Below, piece after piece: positions 57,343 through 64,000 of a stretch of 64,000 bases of DNA. Numbering within the stretch: the stretch's first letter is position 1; each line of letters begins with the position of its first letter. The stretch lies in assembly GCA_021464415.1 (NCBI GenBank), contig CM038469.1, positions 32,184,087-32,248,086 of the forward strand. Direction: 5' to 3'. This DNA is from Lonicera japonica (Eukaryota > Streptophyta > Magnoliopsida > Dipsacales > Caprifoliaceae). The notes beneath the pieces were generated by a model. It searched no databases and was not told the origin of the DNA. It saw only the letters and a program-made list of their open reading frames with translations. The position numbers were made by a program, and so were the translations under genes.

Positions 57343-57882
57343 TATATAAATGGTATTTATAAACGATAAGCTGTGAGTAGTCGCCTTTACGGTTGTGACC
57401 CAGGTTGCTAACCTTTCCTAGTTTATTCATTATGTAGCCTTCTGTTTTAGTTCAAAAATTATACATAAATTAGTATGGAAAATTAAACTCTATGATTAGT
57501 ATGCTATGTGATTGCTACTATAAGTGGATCCCTCATATCAAAAAACTTATAGAGTAATTTGTCTAGAACACAGTGTATAATTTCTAGAAAATAATAATTA
57601 GTCATATGCAGTCGAGTCCTTTGAGATCTTATTAAGGCAAAGGGTGCCTGTTGTGAATGTGTCTCGGGGAAGTACTGATATGCGTAAGAATTATTTATGT
57701 CCAGAGTCGTATCAATTTTAAAAAAGCTAAAGAAAAGAATTAACTAAGATCTGGTTTAGTTAACTCTGTGGGAGGAACTTTACTCTTTTAAAATTTATTT
57801 AAAATTCATTTTCTAAATTACCTATTTTAAAAATAGTTTTAAAATGAATTATTTTCTAAATAGACTCCCTAATAATGCTTAG

Positions 57883-58811
57883 ATGATATCTGGTATCTCT
57901 AGATCATCATCATCATCCATCCTTTTCAAGGTTTTCAGAAAAAAAAAATTGACTCTTTATATGAGGTCACTTATCTTCCAAAAAGATGAAAAGATCCCAA
58001 CAACAAAGTTACCTCTTGTAAACCCTTACATCTATTTTGCAAAACCATCTCATGCTTTTATCACTTGTTCTGTAAAACATCTTTTTGGTCCAAAAACCAA
58101 ACTCCCAATAAAGGAATATGTTCAAGCCTCACAGTTTGTTACGTCTCCCGTTACCTCAAGACTTTGCTCATATAGCCATCACACAAGGTTATACTCATCT
58201 CCATTTCGGTGCTTCCCGTATTAGCTTTCACTTTTCATGGTAAAAAAGGCATACTAGCTGTCGCCTGTCTCACACTTGTTGATACTCGGTTTAAGGAATA
58301 CCAGCATGCATGTATTGTCACGATTCAGGCTACCCTAAATGCCAAGTACAGTGTTCTTCACCCTCTTCCAAAACTTCAACATGCGTCTCATGGACCCACA
58401 CCTCCAAACAGCTTTACAAATCCAAGTTCATATCACTGGTGCCCCCAAGTCTTCATCCACTTTTGCTGTAAGTCTTCATCACCAAATGGTGTACAGAGTC
58501 CAAAACCATACTATAAACATACCAAGTCAATAACCTGCATTCCAATGAAACATTGTTGCTCAAAGTTTAGTCAAACCAAGCTCCAAGTTGTATGTATGTG
58601 CCACGTCAGCTCCCAAAGAAGTGAACTTATTAAGTTGTTACCTGACTCATGGGTTACTTCTTATGAACAATGGCAAGCAAGAGTTGATCCAGTTCCTGTT
58701 CACTCCACTAATCCAATTTTCATCCGCAAAGCCAATAATCAAGTAAAATTAAAATTTTCAAAAGCTACTGGAACCTCAAGTTCCCAATCTGCCAGCCCCT
58801 TTATAAGCTGA
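57883..58811 (+). pseudogene. Viral movement protein (30K superfamily), frameshifted
   Basis: The first frame ends at about 58222 and the second (58209-58811) carries the core with LVDTRFKEYQHACIVT. A further shift is visible near 58339, where a third frame (NFNMRLMDPHLQTALQIQVH) matches the core better. Related proteins open plasmodesmata for cell-to-cell spread. It is broken by at least three shifts. Confidence 0.82.
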
Positions 58812-58812
58812 G

Positions 58813-59253
58813 TTGAACATGATGGAGCCCATTCTTCTTCTTACTACAAATCGTAATAAAGATGGTAGGCTTATCAATGAGCCAATGCCCATTTTGTTCT
58901 TTAATAAAGATGGTAGGCCATGTTATGAAGGTCATAATAAAGATGGCCATATCTGGTATGATATTTGTTATTGTGAGGCTTGTGAAATGCCAGAATGGAA
59001 GAATAATGCATGGAAGATTGTCCTAACAGGAAAGGCAAAAAGAAAACTTCCTATGACATCTTGAAAGAAAGATATGATGCAGGTGATTCTGCAATTGATT
59101 TTCTAGGAGAACCTTATGGTAAATTTGATTTCTTTGTGATTTACAAAGATGATACCATCAAACCTCCACCAGAGATCTTAAGTTGTTCACCTCCACCACC
59201 ACCACTACCAAAGTCTACAATCCCAAAACCACTTGCCCCTTCACCATATTAGT
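58813..59253 (+). pseudogene. Viral linker between movement and coat proteins
   Basis: Two overlapping frames carry repeated NKDGR-type motifs, a CYCEACEMP segment, then SYDILKERYDAGDSAIDFLG and a proline-rich end (PPPPPLPKS). The proline-rich sequence appears to continue at 52200, which locates the permutation breakpoint. TA microsatellite of the LTR follows. Confidence 0.72.
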
Positions 59254-60375
59254 ATATGTATATATATATATATATGTATGGGTATATTCTTTGGAGAATA
59301 CTTTCTATTGATGTTTTGACTTAGTAAGGCACTACTGGTCCATAGGGGGACTTAGCCTTAGCGGCTATAAACCCTGATTCATGTAGAGGGATCCTGCTTT
59401 AGGAGCGACATACTTTATGGTCTATGGGGTGACCCAGCTTGCTGCATACCCTACACATTTGGATGGTCCACAGAGGGACCCAACCTTAGGGGCTGCATAC
59501 CCTATCATTAGGGGCTTAGATCATGATCACTATGCGTATATAGTAGAGTAAATCCTAGATGACTTGTGTGAGATGAGATTGATGGTTATAAGATTGGTGC
59601 CTAAGTTTATTTTATGATTTGCTTATATAAATTTTTTATTGTATCTTAGGGGTTAAATTAGCACTTGGTGTGCATTGCATATGAAATGATTTTCATAACA
59701 TTCAACATAGCACTACTTATATACATATGTGAGATATATATATATATATATGGCAATGATACAAGTGCATATATATATATATATATGATTCAAACTATGT
59801 TCTTTACTGCACATTGTGTGTGTTTTCCAATGTATACTTTAGTATACAAATTCTTATAGTTTCCACTAAGCCTGTGTTTGGCTCACTCTCATATTTTCCC
59901 AACCAGTTTTGCAGGAATTTTTATGGGATGGCGTGTGTGCAGATTCTAGAGACCTCTGATATGCATTAGACTACTCATCCGTAGACGACTTAGCTTTTAT
60001 ATATTTAGTAGATTTGTACAATTTGTATAACCATTTTGTATTTAAGTTTATTCATAAGAGATGTAAAGCCTTTTAATAAATGTTGGGACCTCCTTGGAGG
60101 GATTGCTTTATATGAATTTGTTTGATTTCTATATGATTATGACTTTGAAGATATGGAGTTAGAATTCTAATTAAATTTTATTTTATTATTTACACTTTTG
60201 AATTTATTAACTTTACGAACTCCACGTGCCAAAATTTTCTTAAACTGAGGTTATATATATAATTTGCTATTAAATAAGTTTTAAGTTATGTATTTTAAAC
60301 CGGCCGTCGCGTATGACACTATGATTAACAAGGTCCTGGAGGCCTAAACCTCTTAACGGGATTCGGGGCGTCACA
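59254..60375 (+). repeat. Right part of the solo LTR
   Basis: It resumes at a TA microsatellite, includes repeated CATAGGGGGAC/CACAGAGGGACCCA-type motifs at 59339-59520, two further TA tracts, and ends GGGGCGTCACA. No gene. Confidence 0.7.
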
Positions 60376-61735
60376 TCCGACCCATGAACCACATCAATCA
60401 AACGCTTTAATAAAGCCCAATACTTTAGCTAAATTTTTCTCTAAACTTTTGTAACATTTTTGGAGCACCCACTTATTGCGGTCTTACCACACACACCAGA
60501 AGGTCATACCTAGAACCCGAAATGAAGCCTCCCCGTGATACATAGCCATATAAATGCAGCATTAAAGAGAAAATTAAGGTCCCAAAACAAATCTCAAACA
60601 GTCCCCTATGAGCTCGATAACCAAATATCCTTTACTTTCGGGCATACCCATAATGCATGCAAGGTTGTTTCAAAATTATAGCGACATCTCGGGCCCTACA
60701 ACTCAACATCCACACCTCGATCGGCCAAATTAGAGAGGGATATAATCGCATTCAAATAAGCTCACCACATAAATGTTAGAATTTTTCGAGCAAAGCACAA
60801 ACTCCACAGCAATGACCAGAACGATTTAACATTGTCATTGGACGAAGAAGCCAACCCTGACGCCAAAAGACCCATAATTAGCTTATATCTACCATTTACT
60901 GAGTACAACCTTTTTTCTATCAAAAATGCCTACAAAGTCAATTTGGCAAATTATTGTTCGATAACGAAGTAGTGAGAATTAGTTCGGCTTCATGTCGAGA
61001 GAATGATATATGCTTTAATCTTTTGAACATCCCAAGATTTGGATGAAAGAATCAAATCACTCACTTGCGAATCCAACTGAAGAGTAAGGAGGAAACACCC
61101 AAAAAGAAGCACGTTAGGGAAGCCACGGATCACCATAAATTCTTACATCTGAACAATCACCGAATGCACCACCATAAACCTTCGACTAGTTAAGAGGTCT
61201 TGCCCATACATTAAACTACACCAAATGAATGAGGAACTCGTCCTAATCTCGCAATGAAGGATATTCGTCGAATGAAAATAGCAGCCTTAATTTAAGAACA
61301 TGAGCAAGTAACGAATTAAGCCGATGCACCAAATTCCATACATTTTTCGCAATCATAGCTCAGTTGAATTCCAAAATATACTTAAACCCAATACCGCCTC
61401 AAATTTGCTACGACAAAGCCTTCAACAAGACACCCAGTGTATTTTCTTCCCATTATATTAACTAAGGAAACTCCATCAAAAACTAGTTGTTAATTCATCG
61501 CAAAATTCTTTTGGCAGTTTAAAGATGCCCAAAAATTAAGTGGGCCAAGCTTGTAGCACTGCTATAATCAAAACCTCTTTCCGCCTTTAGAGATTGGAAA
61601 CCCTTTCAATTTTTTTAATTTTTTTCCTGATCTTATCCTGAATGGATCCAAACACTTTCTTCTTTTTCTTCCCACTAAAGTTGGTAACCCGAGATACTTA
61701 TCAAAATTATGAATCTCATATTTTTAAGGGATGTC
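60376..61735 (-). pseudogene. LINE RT C-terminal and zinc-binding region, decayed
   Basis: Minus frames read FDKYLGLPTLVGRKKKKVFG at about 61700, KEVLIIAVLQAW, FKLPKEFCDEL, KKIHWVSC and later RTSSSFIWCSLMYGQDLL. This is the region after the RT active site in plant LINEs. Stops are frequent. It meets the solo LTR at 60375. Confidence 0.8.
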
Positions 61736-62207
61736 TAAGACTCTGTTTGATAACAACATGAACTCTGTTTGATAGTAACATTTAGATAAGAACTTTTAAT
61801 GGGATGTCTATAGGGCTCTATTGACTAAACGATAATTTCTTATAAGAGAACATGAAAAAGGAACAATGAAAAATTCACTTAGAACTCTGATGTTGATAAC
61901 GGAAATCAAAGTAACATGAAAAATGAAAAGAAAAATAACTAATTTAGATAAGAACATAGAAAATAAGTTGAAGGATGTGGTGAGATTAACTCTTACTTTT
62001 TGGTTTTTTCCATGACAAAATTTTCTTAGGGTGATGGTGGAGAAAATTTTTCTACAAAATATTAAAAAAGGATGGAGGACATATACTCACAAAAATGAGT
62101 ATGAGATGGAGAGAATTTTCCCATATGCCTCAACTTATTTTCTATCCTCTCAACTAAATTAGTTGTTTTTATTTTTATTTTTCATGTTATTATCAAACGG
62201 AGTCTTA
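61736..62207. mobile_element. Long-TIR MITE, family of 6837-7148
   Basis: The ends TAAGACTCTGTTTGATAA and TTATCAAACGGAGTCTTA are inverted. It has internal rearrangement with repeated CTCTGTTTGATA near the left end. 472 bp, non-coding. Confidence 0.75.
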
Positions 62208-62472
62208 GATTTGGGTAAGAGGTTGGAAAATTAGTTGAGTCATGTCATGAGTAAATGTCTATCTCATGCTCATTTTATAAGTAAACGTCCCACATCATTT
62301 ATAATTTTTTGTGAAATTTTTTTTTTACTCAACCACCAAAGATAATTTCTTCATGGAAAAAGTAACAAAATAAAAGGACATCTCTCCACATATCTCAACT
62401 TATTTTTTCAACTTTTCACAAAAATTAACCGTTTTTATTTTATGTTTCTATGTTGTTATCAAATGCACCCTA
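62208..62472. mobile_element. Second, left-truncated MITE of the same family
   Basis: The body (GAGGTTGGAAAATTAGTTGAG to CTCAACTTATTTTTTCAAC) and right end TGTTATCAAATGCACCCT match the neighbour. The left terminus is not recognisable. Confidence 0.65.
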
Positions 62473-62488
62473 AAAATCATATGAAGTA

Positions 62489-62850
62489 TTTCTTTTTGTT
62501 ACATAATCAACATACTGCATTTCATTTTTCTTAAAAAAATATAAAAGTTAAAGCAAAACTCCTAATTTAAAATGGCGTGAGCATAATTTATCATAAATAT
62601 ACCCATAGAGAATGATTTTATTTGCATTGTAAAACGGCGAGTACACATTCATTTTAAATTACAAATCTCATTCTTGTAGGCTGCATGTCTAAAATTTTTA
62701 TTTCTTTTTGTTACATAATCATAAACATACCACAATTCATTTTTCTTAAACAATATCAAAATTAAAGTGAAACTCTTAATTGACAATAGCAATAACATTA
62801 TCATAAAATATACGCATAGAGTATGATTTTATTAATTTGCATCGTAAAAT
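62489..62850. repeat. Diverged direct repeat, period about 212 bp
   Basis: Sequence from TTTCTTTTTGTTACATAATC to ATTTTATTTGCATTGTAAAA (about 62490-62635) recurs at 62701-62850 with many changes. The likely LINE TSD at 62640-62655 lies between the copies. Confidence 0.75.
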
Positions 62851-63705
62851 TATATACTAAACACATCCAAGTCTGTTGTGAATTCAAAGTATTTTTGCAC
62901 AGCAAAAGAAGTCAATTTACTAAATTATGGTTCTCACAAATTAAATTGATCAATAAATTAGCAAGTCTGTAATAACTAGTTTAGATTATTTTTTTTTTGT
63001 CAGCTCAGCCAAAAAGATAAAATTTAACACTGAATATAAGCACCTCAACATAGTATAGTAATTTTAGATTTCAATCTCAATTTCCATTCGTGGCTGCAAT
63101 TAATTTTGAACTTTGTATTAATCCCTTACTCTCAAAATAATATCTCACTTTCACTTTCTTATATATTTAAAAATATTTTTTTTAAATATATTAAATTTAA
63201 CTATCTTGGGTCAAGAATATATATTTTTTATTATAAAATTTAAAACATCTATTATGACATTAAAGAAAATGAGAATATATATATATGCTGCATTAGAATC
63301 TCCAAGTTCACCACATGCATAGACAAACCCACCCAATTACAATTAGAAAAACAAACAAGTAAATAAAACTGATTTTTGGCAATATATACCATTTACTTGA
63401 AATACTTTATAATTAATGCTGAATTTAGCCCTATACTAAAATAGACACATAGTTGTTATTAAGATATTTTTAGCAAGTGAGCCGTCTTAGCAATAAATGA
63501 AACTCATAAAAAATCAGGAGGTATTCAGGGCTCACGTGGTCAAAAGCAACACTAATTTCCTTTCCTGGAAAAGAGGTCAAACGTCTTGTGTAACAATATT
63601 TTTCACAAAAAATCTAATGAATAATATTTTAAAAAAATAAGAACCTATATATTATTATCATTCTAAAATAAGAACTTATCAATTATGTTTTAAAATAAGG
63701 GTTCT
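62851..63705. other. AT-rich intergenic sequence
   Basis: Nothing recognisable. Confidence 0.5.
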
Positions 63706-63985
63706 GACTGAGTGCAAACTTAACTTTGCACAAAATTGTATTTAGTGCAAACTTAACTTTACACAAAATTGTGTTTTGTGCAAACTTAAATTTGCAAACA
63801 AAAAAATTAATGCAAATTTGTTTTGCATGATGTGTTTATATTTTTTAACAAATATATTCTTATATTTCATTCATAAAACTTTACAACAACGCCAAAGAAA
63901 CACTCCTGCAAAGTTAATTTTGCATAGTTCCATAAGAAAATACAATTTAAAAATCTACTGCAAAGTTAACTTTGCACTCCTTTTG
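63706..63985. repeat. GTGCAAACTTAACTTTGCAC-type repeats and palindrome
   Basis: Three near-tandem copies of GTGCAAACTTAACTTTGCA-like sequence lie between 63712 and 63800 with a spacing of about 37 bp. A perfect 18-bp palindrome TGCAAAGTTAACTTTGCA lies near 63959. This may be the end of a MITE cut by the window edge. Confidence 0.7.
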
Positions 63986-64000
63986 AAATATGTTCAAATA

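Larger units (their letters stand above)
52182..59253 (+). mobile_element. Endogenous caulimovirid (florendovirus/petuvirus-like), circularly permuted and broken
   Basis: Plus-strand order is coat-protein region (about 52.2-54.2 kb), protease (54.7 kb), RT and RNase H (55.0-56.0 kb), C-terminal region, promoter and poly(A) (57.13-57.22 kb), tRNA-Met primer site (57331), movement protein (57.9-58.8 kb) and a proline-rich linker (58.8-59.25 kb). The right end would continue into the left start in a circular genome, so this is about one unit-length permuted copy with its breakpoint in the linker. Stops, frameshifts, an RT deletion and a solo LTR make it defective. Genus is inferred from domain layout only. 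Confidence 0.87.
49807..60375 (+). mobile_element. Large gypsy-type solo LTR hosting an endogenous pararetrovirus
   Basis: It starts TGTAATACCCCTTAT and ends GGGATTCGGGGCGTCACA, typical ends of large Ty3/gypsy LTRs. Flanking TCCAA (49802-49806) and TCCGA (60376-60380) fit a 5-bp TSD with one change, inside the LINE. Subtracting the viral locus leaves about 2.8 kb of LTR. No gypsy coding sequence lies inside, so it is a solo LTR. Confidence 0.78.
49278..62639 (-). mobile_element. LINE relic with RNase H, split by a solo LTR and MITEs
   Basis: Minus-strand LINE sequence runs from about 61735 (RT C-terminus) through 60376, then continues at 49801-49278 with an RNase H fragment and an A tail (T9 on plus, about 49274-49282). 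A perfect 16-bp repeat AGTACACATTCATTTT at 49262-49277 and 62640-62655 is the likely TSD. If so the 5' part includes MITEs at 61736-62472 and unassigned sequence. Confidence 0.7.

Noticed and set aside
49807..60375. Complete autonomous gypsy element
   Set aside because: Only LTR-like and viral sequence lie between the termini; no gypsy gag or pol and no second LTR.

Overview
This is plant nuclear DNA, most likely from a eudicot. The sequence is AT-rich and carries one host gene with GT-AG introns. That gene is buried in plant-type transposable elements: L1 and RTE LINEs, Ty1/copia and Ty3/gypsy elements, a TRIM, Stowaway and hAT MITEs, tRNA-derived SINEs and a Helitron relic. An endogenous caulimovirid is also present. 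I cannot name the species. No bacterial features, rRNA, tRNA gene or CRISPR array were seen.

Host gene (about 1-32.5 kb, minus strand). Eight coding exons join in consistent reading phase to give the first 395 codons of a PSK SIMULATOR 1 (PSI1)-type protein: an N-myristoylation-type start (MGGLCSR), DUF3475, and the first residues of DUF668. The 3' part lies beyond the left edge. Intron 1 is about 21.7 kb (9612-31271). It holds a TRIM, Stowaway MITEs, a decayed LINE, a 3.4-kb RTE LINE and an L1 LINE that is split by a young 5.2-kb Ty1/copia element. All large elements in the gene's introns lie antisense to it.

Intergenic region A (32.5-36.8 kb). No supported gene. It holds a purine tract, a three-copy 44-bp repeat and a MITE candidate.

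Nest 1 (36.8-48 kb). A decayed minus-strand Ty3/gypsy element (LTR, integrase, RNase H, RT) is interrupted by a 5'-truncated Helitron helicase. The helicase is split by a long LTR-like insertion, which itself contains a SIRE/Maximus-like solo LTR. A 795-bp hAT element at 48.06 kb carries filler DNA that matches its own flank.

Nest 2 (49.3-62.6 kb). A minus-strand LINE relic is split by a large solo LTR (49807-60375). That LTR contains a roughly unit-length, circularly permuted endogenous pararetrovirus (52182-59253), and the virus contains a 162-bp copia-type solo LTR. The viral RT core is deleted and the virus/host junction carries inverted and tandem duplications, so this is a fossil.

Right edge (62.6-64 kb). 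Diverged tandem repeats and a palindromic AAGTTAACTT-type repeat; no gene.

Apart from the host gene, the only near-intact coding unit is the copia pol. The window is mainly a record of transposition, with target-site duplications (TSDs) readable at many junctions.
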